A stretch of DNA of 64,000 nucleotides from Burkholderia latens (GTDB taxonomy: Bacteria > Pseudomonadota > Gammaproteobacteria > Burkholderiales > Burkholderiaceae): the NCBI RefSeq assembly GCF_902499045.1, contig NZ_CABVPL010000006.1, positions 156,771 to 220,770 of the forward strand, given 5' to 3'. Numbering within the stretch: the first letter of the stretch is position 1; every line of letters begins with the position of its first letter. Positions 56,128 to 63,910 of this stretch are shown one piece after another. The translations under genes and the position numbers were made by a program. The notes beneath the pieces were generated by a model. The model was not told where the DNA came from. It searched no databases and saw nothing but the letters and a program-made list of their open reading frames with translations.

Positions 56128-57141
56128 ATGTCCCTTCCCACATCCTCCGCCGCGCCGACTCGCCCCGAAGAAAAGGATCTGTTCGACCGCGGCGCTTCCG
56201 ACTGGATCGTGTCGCCGGAAACGGCGTTCGATGCGTGGCTCGCGATGCAGGACTACCGTCGTTCATCGGCCGACGTCTATCGCGCACAATGGGGCGCATT
56301 CCTCACGTGGCTGCGTGCGCACCAGAAGAATCTCGCCACGGTCGATACCGCGTCGATCGCGAATTTCGTCGGCGAGCTGCCGATCCGGAAAACGCAGCGA
56401 ATGCGCTACCTTCGCTTGATCGAGCGCGTGCTCGACCATATTCGCCGCACCGAACTCGCGTCCACCAATCCTGCACGGTTCATTGCTCAGGATGGCGAAG
56501 CGAACTGGCGTCAGGCACGCGACAACGAACCCACCAGTTTCCTCACGCCTGCCGAACGCGCGAAGTTGCTCGCGTACCTGTTTTCGCCCATCGGCGTATC
56601 AGGCGCCGCGTACTGGAAAGAACGCCGCGACCGCGCGCTCGTCGCCGCGTTTCTCGGCGCCGGCGTGAAAACGGGCGAAGCGCGTGCGCTTACGATTAGT
56701 TGCATCAACACCAGCGGAACGTCGCTGCAGATCCCGTCGACGCATCCCGATTTCTCGCGCGAAACCCATCTCGCTTCATTTGCGATCGCGTTGCTCGAAG
56801 CGTGGCTCGTGGAACGCAAGCGCCAGGAGATTCCCGGCGAACTCGTGTTTCCGGCGTCGCACACCGGGCGGCCGATGCACAAGGCCACGATGCTGCGCGC
56901 GATCGATGCGATCGTCGAATCCGCCGGACTCACGTCGTCGCGCACCGCGCGTGCGAGTCCACAAACGCTGCGCAATACCTACGCGGCCGAACTGTTCGAA
57001 CACGACGTGCCGCCCGAGCGCGTCGGCAAGTGGCTCGGCTTCATGCGGCCGATCTCATCGAACCGTCTGCACCGCGCGTGGAAAAACTGGCGTGAAGGTC
57101 TCGCGAATGGTGACGTGTCCGATCAGGACGCAACTCACTGA
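56128..57141 (+). CDS. Tyrosine-recombinase-like protein, catalytic residues degenerate
   Basis: A 337-residue protein with the two-domain layout of XerC/D integrases: a SAM-like N-terminal domain (FDAWLAMQDYRRSSADVYRAQW, SIANFVGELPIRK) and a catalytic fold. But key residues differ. The first Arg is Lys in AGVKTGEARAL, the HxxR box reads QTLRNTYAAEL (His lost, Arg kept), LGH has become LGF, and there is no Tyr at the expected C-terminal place (NRLHRAWKNW). It is therefore unlikely to recombine DNA and may be a DNA-binding relative. Its place near the origin suggests a replicon maintenance role. The start at 56128 has no strong ribosome-binding site. Confidence 0.8.
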   Translation: MSLPTSSAAPTRPEEKDLFDRGASDWIVSPETAFDAWLAMQDYRRSSADVYRAQWGAFLTWLRAHQKNLATVDTASIANFVGELPIRKTQRMRYLRLIERVLDHIRRTELASTNPARFIAQDGEANWRQARDNEPTSFLTPAERAKLLAYLFSPIGVSGAAYWKERRDRALVAAFLGAGVKTGEARALTISCINTSGTSLQIPSTHPDFSRETHLASFAIALLEAWLVERKRQEIPGELVFPASHTGRPMHKATMLRAIDAIVESAGLTSSRTARASPQTLRNTYAAELFEHDVPPERVGKWLGFMRPISSNRLHRAWKNWREGLANGDVSDQDATH

Positions 57142-57211
57142 TGCGACGCTGGCTGCTCACACGACACGATCCGTGAGCAGCCTTGTGCGGCGTAGCCTCA
57201 CCGTTTCTCAG

Positions 57212-57255
57212 CTCCCGAAAACTCTCACCTCAAGCGTCCCGGATCATCTCACCTG
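57212..57255 (-). repeat. Dispersed iteron-like pair, locus E
   Basis: CTCCCGAAAACTCTCACCTC (57212-57231) and GTCCCGGATCATCTCACCTG (57236-57255), start-to-start 24. They lie between the stop codons of the convergent recombinase-like and KfrA-like genes. The first is among the best non-origin matches to the iteron. Confidence 0.8.
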
Positions 57256-57280
57256 TGTGATCGCTGTGCCGGTCGATGCG

Positions 57281-58480
57281 TCAGTCGCGCGCAAAGCGCG
57301 CGACCGCTTCGAACCGCGACGGCCACGGTCCCGACGCATGTTCGCATTCGGGGCACGATACTTCGAACCCGTCATCCCCATGGGAGAGCTCCGGTTCGCC
57401 GTCACAGCGCGGGCACTGGTTCGGCACCGGTGTGTCGTGGTCCATCGACGTGCCGATCGCGGAAAACGCCGCCGCGTCGAGCTGGCCTGCATCGGCCAGA
57501 CGCCGGATCAGCGCGGAGATTTCCGGAGTCATCCCGCGGCTCGCCCGTAGCGCTTGCGCGTCGCGCGTCGCCCGTTCGAGCTCGTCGCTCTGCGTGCGCA
57601 ACTGTTCCTCGAGCCGGTCGGCGCGCGCCTTGGCCGCGCTCAGTTGCTGGAGAAAGTCGAATTCCTTGCGCTGCACGTCACGCAGCCCGCTCTGGTAAGT
57701 CGACGCCATGCTGCGCAGAGAGTCCAGCTCGACCAGCATCGGTTTGACACGGCGTTCGGCCTCGGCCACCGCATCCTTGATTTGCTGCGCGTAGTGCTCG
57801 GTACGCTGTTGCAATTCGGCTTGCAGCGCGTCGATGCGATCGCGCAGCGCAGCGTTCTGGCTCTGTTCGGCGTCGACGCGGCCCGCCATGGCAGCCAGTT
57901 CCTTTTCGAGCCGGGCGACTGTGGTGAGCAGCGTCGCTTCGTTTGCCGAACCGTGCGTCGATTGCGACGCAAGCTGCACTTCGAGCTCGGTCACGCGCGC
58001 CTGCAACTGGTCGTTGCGGGTTTCGCTGCGGGCCAGCGCCGCTTCGAGGGTTTCCTGTCGGACCGTAGCGTCGCGCAGCCGCTGTTCAGCATCGGCAATG
58101 TCCGCGCGGACCTGCTCGCGGTCGACGTCGAGACTTTCTCGGGCTGCTTTCAATGCTTCTTCATATAACGCGCCGAGCAATGCGCCCGCCTTTTCCTCGA
58201 CCGCTTTCGGAATCGCCGCGCCGTCGAGCCGAACCTTCGACGCGGACCGAATGCGCTCCCAGAAATGGTCGATGTCTTTAGGAATGTCGCTGGCGCTGCC
58301 AGTCTGGGTCAGATCCCGGACGGTCGCTGCCGATGGCCGGATGCCGAGATCGAAAAACAAGCGCTTGCAGGCATGGAGTGACAATTCCTGGCGCCGCGCA
58401 CCGCCCGCGCGCAGGGATTCCAGCTCGCTACGGATGGCTTCACGCATTTCATCCAGCGTCATGGCAAAACTCGCAGACAT
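57281..58480 (-). CDS. KfrA-like coiled-coil DNA-binding protein with C-terminal zinc ribbon
   Basis: A 399-residue protein. The N-terminal domain (about residues 1-110) resembles the plasmid KfrA DNA-binding domain (LSLHACKRLFFDLGIRPSAATVRDLT, IDHFWERIRS). A long coiled coil follows from about residue 110 to 330, and the C-terminus has a zinc ribbon CPRCDGEPELSHGDD...CPECEHASG with two CxxC pairs. KfrA proteins organise plasmid DNA and help stability. It is transcribed away from the origin region. A hairpin operator candidate lies just upstream (58508-58521). The zinc ribbon is not part of plasmid KfrA as I know it. Confidence 0.8.
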   Translation of the reverse strand: MSASFAMTLDEMREAIRSELESLRAGGARRQELSLHACKRLFFDLGIRPSAATVRDLTQTGSASDIPKDIDHFWERIRSASKVRLDGAAIPKAVEEKAGALLGALYEEALKAARESLDVDREQVRADIADAEQRLRDATVRQETLEAALARSETRNDQLQARVTELEVQLASQSTHGSANEATLLTTVARLEKELAAMAGRVDAEQSQNAALRDRIDALQAELQQRTEHYAQQIKDAVAEAERRVKPMLVELDSLRSMASTYQSGLRDVQRKEFDFLQQLSAAKARADRLEEQLRTQSDELERATRDAQALRASRGMTPEISALIRRLADAGQLDAAAFSAIGTSMDHDTPVPNQCPRCDGEPELSHGDDGFEVSCPECEHASGPWPSRFEAVARFARD

Positions 58481-58507
58481 TGAGATGTTGCAATCATAAC
58501 GAAATAC

Positions 58508-58521
58508 GTATCTTTTGATAC
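58508..58521. promoter_or_regulatory. Palindrome upstream of the KfrA-like gene
   Basis: GTATC-TTTT-GATAC, a perfect inverted repeat 27 bases upstream of the start codon. KfrA is known to autoregulate through a site of this kind; here this is inference. Confidence 0.5.
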
Positions 58522-58739
58522 TTGTTCTCGCAGACCGTGGCGAATTTGCGTCGCTCTCCACGGAAACCGTGTCTGTGGGCTCATTGCGACGAACCGCGCG
58601 TGGAATTTCGTGAAACAAAGCGAAGAAAGTGAGACAAGCGCTTGTTTCGCAAGGATTTTCTATCGAACCCGAAAAACGGGCATTTGTTTCACATCACGGC
58701 CGATGTTATGGCCGGTGGGTGTTCAGCGGTTGGGGTCTC

Positions 58740-58748
58740 TGTGGAAAA
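58740..58748 (-). promoter_or_regulatory. DnaA box
   Basis: TGTGGAAAA, which on the other strand is TTTTCCACA, one base from the TTATCCACA consensus. It lies on the KfrA side of the iteron array. I see no second clear copy. Confidence 0.55.
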
Positions 58749-58855
58749 CTCAGCGACCGATGTCTTGAGAGTATTAGAAGTAAACACCCTTGAACCCTTA
58801 GTTAAAAACGTTAACGCCACGGCACAGCCTTATGTAGCAAGGGTTTCCGGCGAGC

Positions 58856-60143
58856 AAGGTGAAGTTTTACGGGAGCCAAGGTGACCTTCTGCGGGAGCTG
58901 AAGTGATGGGGTTCAGGGAGCTGCGTGAGCCGATGCAGGAACGGTCGTGAGCGGATTCGGGATCACAGTAAAACACGAGATTTCCCAAAGGTGAGAGTTT
59001 TCGGGGCCACACAGCCGCGGAACCCGCGCCGCGCCTAACCGCACAGTTTTCTGCCTGTGCAGACATAGGTGAGCATTTGCGGGACCCTCTTCGCGCCCTG
59101 ATTCTGCTCATCTTTTGGGCATTTTTGCCGAAAGGTGAGGTTTCACGGGACGCCACAGCGATTTGCTGTGAGGATTTCCGGGAAGCCATCGCCATTTTGC
59201 ACCGCAAAAGGGCGCCAGGAGGCCGATGAGGGACGAAAGGTGAGGCTTTTCGGGAGCGAAATTCGGGTTTCTATAGGCCGGTCCTGTGAAGGTGAGCTTC
59301 TTCGGGGCGCAAAACACAGTGCGCTGTTCAGCTCGAAGGTGAGACTTTTCGGGGGCAATCTGTGCCCGAAAATTGGGCAAAGGTGAGGCTTTACAGGACC
59401 CGAGACGGGGAGAATTCGCTGAAAAGCCCGCCAGGACTGGCGGAAATCCGATTTTTGCTGTGCCACTTTTCGGCACAGGTGAGGCTTTTCGGGAGCCGAC
59501 GCACAGGTGTTGCGTCACGGTGAAGGCACGAAAGGTGAGGTTTTTCAGGAAGAGGCCGCTGGACGTGGCCAGAAACCGACTGCGCATAAGTATCGGACGC
59601 GATTGACATTTTTGATACCGGCGCGGTTACGGTGAGATTTTTCAGGAGCCGTTTCCGTGTCTGTTGCGGCGTCGCTTTTTTCAATAAGGTGAGGCTTTTC
59701 GGGAGATCGGGGCCGCTGGTTCCGCGTGCGCCGGGGATTCATGAGAATCGCGTTCACAGATTGGCGACTCGGGAAGGTGAGAGTTTTCGGGACTGTATGG
59801 TTTCTGTGCGCTGTACAATGCGCGCCCGGACTCGAGAAACCGCTGTAGCCGGCGATTTGAACCGGCTCGGTGCCAGTGTTTGCGCACGACGAGCGGGGCT
59901 GCGAACGCGCGGACAGCCTTGCCTGTACGTGCATACAGGCCGGCAGAGAGGGATCGGCGCGGCGCTGTGATAAGCGCGCCGTCGTGCAGTCGCAAAATTA
60001 CGACAAATCGAAAGGTGAGCCGATACGGGAGCGAGTTTCGCACGGGTCGAGCACAGGCGAAAATCTGTGAATCCGCGCTTCCCGCGACACGTCTGGACGA
60101 GTCCGAAACGCCGTGAATCCGGACTGGTGAGGATTTTCGGGAG
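58856..60143 (+). repeat. Iteron array (about 17 copies of a 20-bp repeat)
   Basis: Consensus AAGGTGAGGCTTTTCGGGAG. Clear copies start at 58856, 58878, 58988, 59066, 59132, 59165, 59237, 59289, 59336, 59380, 59476, 59532, 59629, 59686, 59774, 60012 and 60124. All face the initiator gene. Spacing is irregular (22 to over 200 bases). Weaker copies occur at 58901, 58921 and 58945. Best conserved parts are GGTGAG and CGGGA with six bases between. These are the expected binding sites of the Rep_3 initiator. Confidence 0.92.
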
Positions 60144-60262
60144 AGGGTTGGGGTGAGTGCCGCTTTGTCCGCGCACTTCACCCGCTATGGTGAGCATGTC
60201 GTTCTGGACGCACATCACCACAGGCGCTATCCTTCCGTGAAACTTCTCCTCCGACCCGACGC

Positions 60263-61627
60263 ATGGCCACGAAGCGCGCCAAGAAAACCGATGTGGATGT
60301 GGTGAGTGCCAGTTCAGCCGAATTGCGGAAGGCCGTCGAGGCGATCGCGATTCAGCCGAAGAGCGGCAAGATCACGCTCCTGACCCGCAAGCTGTTCAAC
60401 GTGCTGCTCGCCGTCGCGCAGCAGGCCGACGACTCGGGCGATACCTATCGCGCGCTGCTGTCGGATATCGTCGCCAACTCCGCCTTCGATTCGAACGACA
60501 CCGCACTGGTCAAGGAACACCTGCGTCGCATGGTGTCGGTCCAGGTCGAATGGAGCACCGGAACGTCGAGCCAGAAGCCAGGCCGCAAGTGGGGGATCTC
60601 GACACTGATCGCCGATGCGGAAATTCTCGAGGATCCGGCTACCCGTCGTGTATGGGTCGAATTCTCGTTCGCGCCGAAGATCAAGAAGAAGCTGCTCGAT
60701 CCGGTTCAATACGCACGTCTGAGCCTGCAGTTCCAGAGCCAACTGCGCAGCAGCGCGGGCCTCGCGCTGTACGAGATCTGCGTGCGCTACCTGACGAACC
60801 CGAGCCACCTGACGATGCGCGAGCCGTGGGAATGGTGGCGGCCGATCCTGTCGGGCACGCCCGACACGGAGGCCGGCGACGAGGCGAAGCGCGAGTACAA
60901 GTATTTCAAACGCGACTATCTGCGCCCGGCGATCGCCGAGGTCAACGCGGTCACGAACATTTTCGTCGAGTTGATCGAGCATCGCGAAGGGCGGCGGGTC
61001 GCGGAGATCCAGTTCCGCGTGACCGAACGCAAGCAACCGATGCTCGCACTCGACGAGCACCCGAACGTGTTCGACAGCACGCTGGTCGACCGAATGGTGA
61101 AGCTCGGGATTCCGCTCAAGGAAGCGCAGACGCTCTACGCGGACAGCGAGGAAAACCGGATTCGCGCGGCGCTGCAGATGACCGAGCAGCGGATGCGCAG
61201 CACGACGCTGCCGCCGGTGCGCAGCGCGCCCGCGTTGTTCAAGGATGCGTTGAAGAAGGGTTATGCGCCGCCGGTCGAGTCCGTTGACGCTCTGCCTTCC
61301 GGCACGCCGTCGGCGAAGGCGGTCGCGGCGCAGCCGGACGATCTGAAGGCGCGGCTGTTGAGCGAATTCGCGGCGTTCCGCCGCAAGGAAGCGAAGGTGT
61401 TGTACGAGGAGCAGGGCGACGCGGAGCGTGAAGTGGCGCGCGAGTCGTTCGAGTCGGAAGTGCTGCCGACGATGGGCTCGCACCTGCGTGACGACTGGCG
61501 CAAGCGTGGTCTCGAATCCAAGCTGGCCGAGACGGCATTTTTCGACTGGCTCGCGCAGAAAACCTGGGGCGAGCCAACCGACGGCGACCTGCTTGCGTTC
61601 ACCCTGAATCAATCACGGGCCGCCTGA
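60263..61627 (+). CDS. repA: Replication initiator protein (Rep_3 family)
   Basis: A 454-residue initiator, larger than plasmid Rep_3 proteins. The N-terminal domain has the winged-helix pattern SGKITLLTRKLFNVLLAVAQQ, VKEHLRRMVSVQVEW; the second winged helix is in YARLSLQFQSQLRSSAGLALYEICVRYL and YKYFKRDYLRPAIAEVNAVTNIFVELIEHREGRRV. A 130-residue C-terminal extension follows. It should bind the upstream iterons and open the origin. There is no obvious ribosome-binding site in front of the ATG (CCTCCGACCCGACGC). Confidence 0.94.
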   Translation: MATKRAKKTDVDVVSASSAELRKAVEAIAIQPKSGKITLLTRKLFNVLLAVAQQADDSGDTYRALLSDIVANSAFDSNDTALVKEHLRRMVSVQVEWSTGTSSQKPGRKWGISTLIADAEILEDPATRRVWVEFSFAPKIKKKLLDPVQYARLSLQFQSQLRSSAGLALYEICVRYLTNPSHLTMREPWEWWRPILSGTPDTEAGDEAKREYKYFKRDYLRPAIAEVNAVTNIFVELIEHREGRRVAEIQFRVTERKQPMLALDEHPNVFDSTLVDRMVKLGIPLKEAQTLYADSEENRIRAALQMTEQRMRSTTLPPVRSAPALFKDALKKGYAPPVESVDALPSGTPSAKAVAAQPDDLKARLLSEFAAFRRKEAKVLYEEQGDAEREVARESFESEVLPTMGSHLRDDWRKRGLESKLAETAFFDWLAQKTWGEPTDGDLLAFTLNQSRAA

Positions 61628-61727
61628 GAGCGCTTGAGGCCCGTTCGGCTCTCTCTGGGGCGCGGCCGCCGACGCCCCGATCAGCCGGCTGGCCTGACGC
61701 ATCGCCAGGCCCTGCCGGTTCCTGCCA

Positions 61728-62789
61728 TCACTCCGACAACAACATCCGCTCGAGCTGCTCGAGGATCGCGTCGCGCTTGTCCTTCGGCAAGCCGCGCAGG
61801 CGCAGTTCGATCCGGTCTTCGCCGTATGACTTCAGGTCGCCGACCGACTTGCCGCCGAGCTTGATCTCCAGACGCTGCGCGTAGCGCTGACGGCTCGCCG
61901 GTTTCGGCGTTTCCTGTGCCGCAACGCGACCCTTGACGATGTCCGACACCTGGCGCGTGCTGAGATCGTCGGACACGATCTTGTTGATCAGCCGCAGCGT
62001 CGCCTCGGTGCCGCGCGCATTGTGATAACGGCCGACCTGATACGCCATGTTCGAACCGAAACGATCAGGGCGCGCGACCATTTCCTGCATCACGGCTTCC
62101 GGCAGCTTGCCGATCGATAGCGCGACCGCGACCGTCGACTCGTCCAGGCCCAGATGTTCGGACAGTTCCTTCTGACTCTGGAAATGCTTTTCGTCGAGGA
62201 AGCGGCGCCATACGACGGCGTTGTCGAACACCGTTTGCGAATCGCGTTGCACGTTCAGGTCGTAGCCGAGCTTGTAGCTCTCGATTCCGATCGGCACGTC
62301 GATCACGATCGCCTTCACGGTTTCCTTGTTCGCTTCCTTCAGCGCGCGCACGCGGCGGCCGCCGTCGCTGACGAAATAGGAACCCGGGTTTTCGTAGTCG
62401 GGAATCACGTGGATCGCCTGCTGTTGCCCCTGCTTCGCGAGGTTGACCGCGAGCTCGGCAATCGACGACTTCAGGTAAAAATGCCGCGGGTTGAACGGAC
62501 TATGCTTGATCGCCTTCAGCGGCAGCTCGATCACCTGGCCTGGCGCATAGCGGTTCTCGAGGCGCCACGCGCGATATTGCGGCGACTCGTCGGTCGACGG
62601 TTCGAGCAGGATTTCGGGAACGGCAGGTGGCGCGACGTCCTTCCTGGCGGATTTCGTTGGGGTCGGCGTGGCCGTTTCGGATTTGACGATGCCATCGATG
62701 GCATTGAGACGATCAAGCGCGGTCCGCTTCTCGCTCGTCGTGATATCCGGGCGCGCTTGGAATCCTTTTGCAAATTGGGAGGGCTTCAT
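61728..62789 (-). CDS. parB: Chromosome partition protein ParB
   Basis: A 353-residue ParB. N-terminal ParA-interacting part, then ParB/Srx nuclease-like domain (IKHSPFNPRHF, ELAVNLAKQGQQQAIHVIPDYENPGSYFVSDGGRRVRALKEANKE), and the central HTH (QSQKELSEHLGLDESTVAVALSIGKLPEAV). It binds parS and spreads. The ATG at 62789 uses a ribosome-binding site AAAGGAG, whose AAAG is the end of a parS palindrome. It follows parA by 23 bases on the same transcript and is convergent to repA. Confidence 0.96.
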   Translation of the reverse strand: MKPSQFAKGFQARPDITTSEKRTALDRLNAIDGIVKSETATPTPTKSARKDVAPPAVPEILLEPSTDESPQYRAWRLENRYAPGQVIELPLKAIKHSPFNPRHFYLKSSIAELAVNLAKQGQQQAIHVIPDYENPGSYFVSDGGRRVRALKEANKETVKAIVIDVPIGIESYKLGYDLNVQRDSQTVFDNAVVWRRFLDEKHFQSQKELSEHLGLDESTVAVALSIGKLPEAVMQEMVARPDRFGSNMAYQVGRYHNARGTEATLRLINKIVSDDLSTRQVSDIVKGRVAAQETPKPASRQRYAQRLEIKLGGKSVGDLKSYGEDRIELRLRGLPKDKRDAILEQLERMLLSE

Positions 62790-62796
62790 GTGACTC

Positions 62797-62812
62797 CTTT
62801 ATGCGCATAAAG
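62797..62812. promoter_or_regulatory. parS-type site in the parA-parB junction
   Basis: CTTTATGCGCATAAAG, a perfect 16-bp palindrome in the 23-base gap between parA and parB. Its outer bases differ from the GTTT/AAAC copies at 63576 and 63880. The AAAG end forms part of the parB ribosome-binding site AAAGGAG. Confidence 0.85.
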
Positions 62813-63475
62813 TCAGGGCAGCATGGCGACGATTTCGTCGGCGCATGCGCGAATCTCCGCGGCGGCCAGCTTGGCGCCGCGATCGTTCATCTGCAGCACG
62901 GTCTGACCGAGCGCCATCGCCTGCTTGTACGCTTCCCGGGTCGGGATTTGCGTTTTCAGCAGCGGGAAGCCGAGTTCCTCGAGCGCCCGCTTGAGCTCGC
63001 GGGTCAGCATGCGCTTCTCTTCGGTCTTGTTCAGCAGGAAGACGGCGCGAAGGTCTTCGTTCATTACCTGCGCCTGCTGGATCAGCTTGACGAGCCCGAC
63101 GCTCGACCAGTAATCGGCCGGCGACGATGACGTCGGGATCACGGCGATCGACGCAGCGAGTAACACGACGCCGGACACCTTTTCGGTAATCGACGGCGGG
63201 CAATCGACGACGATGATGTCGTAGTCGTTGATGAACTTCTTGATCTCGCGGTGGATCTGGCCGCCGGCTTCGGCGAGGTTGACGACCGGGAAAGGGATGC
63301 CGGTGTCGGTGTCACCGGATGCGCTGGACCAATGAACCAGCGTGTTTTGACCGTCTGCGTCGATAACGAGGACGCGCTTCCCTTTCTCGTGGAATGCCGC
63401 GCCGAGGTGCATGGCAATCGTGCTTTTGCCGACGCCACCTTTTTGTTGAGTGACTGCAATGATTTCCGCGGCCAA
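62813..63475 (-). CDS. parA: Chromosome partition ATPase ParA
   Basis: A 220-residue ParA without N-terminal HTH (plasmid Ib-like length). Deviant Walker A QQKGGVGKST at about residues 10-19, Walker A' strand RVLVIDADGQ, and DIIVVDCPPSI. It moves ParB-parS complexes and so the origin. The start is a TTG at 63475, supported by AGGAGTGAAAA before it; the frame has no closer ATG. First gene of parAB. Confidence 0.95.
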   Translation of the reverse strand: MAAEIIAVTQQKGGVGKSTIAMHLGAAFHEKGKRVLVIDADGQNTLVHWSSASGDTDTGIPFPVVNLAEAGGQIHREIKKFINDYDIIVVDCPPSITEKVSGVVLLAASIAVIPTSSSPADYWSSVGLVKLIQQAQVMNEDLRAVFLLNKTEEKRMLTRELKRALEELGFPLLKTQIPTREAYKQAMALGQTVLQMNDRGAKLAAAEIRACADEIVAMLP

Positions 63476-63575
63476 TTTTCACTCCTGTTTTTGGTCGTTG
63501 GAATTCTACAGGACGATATTTATATTTCAATGAAATTGTCGTTCGACAACTACGCGTTGGCCATTCGGGCTATTG

Positions 63576-63591
63576 GTTTATGCGCATAAAC
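63576..63591. promoter_or_regulatory. parS-type site
   Basis: GTTTATGCGCATAAAC, perfect 16-bp palindrome about 100 bases upstream of the parA start. As I recall, this is the canonical chromosome 2 parS of Burkholderia. Confidence 0.9.
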
Positions 63592-63753
63592 GGGCCGCAG
63601 CGACGGACGGCTTGAGCCATCGCGGGGACGGCGTCGCAAGTAGACGGTGCGCGACGAGAGAACAACACCGGCCGGATAGATCGATCACGTCGAGTCCGCG
63701 GTGGCCTCATGGCTGCCGTCTGCTCTTCCGCGCGTCGAGGATGTCGACGGCGC

Positions 63754-63769
63754 GTTTATGCGCATAAAG
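63754..63769. promoter_or_regulatory. parS-type site with one altered outer base
   Basis: GTTTATGCGCATAAAG: one arm ends in G like the parA-parB copy, the other keeps the GTTT form. Confidence 0.85.
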
Positions 63770-63879
63770 TGCCGGCGCCGGAGAACGGGCCTAGATCGAA
63801 TTCGGTGCCCTCGGCAGCCATGACGACGACCCCTGCGCGGGGGACCATGGAATGTCGGCGTGCCGATGCTTGCCCGCCG

Positions 63880-63895
63880 GTTTATGCGCATAAAC
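63880..63895. promoter_or_regulatory. parS-type site
   Basis: GTTTATGCGCATAAAC, a second perfect copy, 15 bases before the tandem repeat begins. Confidence 0.9.
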
Positions 63896-63910
63896 CATCG
63901 AGGCGCTCAG

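Larger units (their letters stand above)
58481..60262. other. Replication origin region of the secondary chromosome
   Basis: This 1.8-kb gene-free stretch between the KfrA-like gene and the initiator gene has the structure of an iteron origin. It has an A+T-rich part (about 58760-58815, including GTTAAAAACGTTAAC), one good DnaA-type box, and the array of 20-bp direct repeats pointing at the initiator gene. The short frames in it all cross the repeats and are not real. The replication initiator is encoded immediately downstream. Confidence 0.85.
63476..63907. other. Centromere region upstream of parA
   Basis: A gene-free stretch of about 430 bases with three of the four parS palindromes (63576, 63754, 63880). 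The A+T-rich part at 63515-63560 probably holds the parAB promoter. The remainder is G+C-rich with only short, unsupported frames. Confidence 0.7.

Noticed and set aside
58642-58884. Small plus-strand frame over the start of the iteron array
   Set aside because: It runs through the A+T-rich part and the first repeats, has no ribosome-binding site, and its sequence is set by the repeats.
59578-59592. TGCGCATAAG as a fifth parS site in the origin
   Set aside because: Only one half of the palindrome is present; the left arm does not match.
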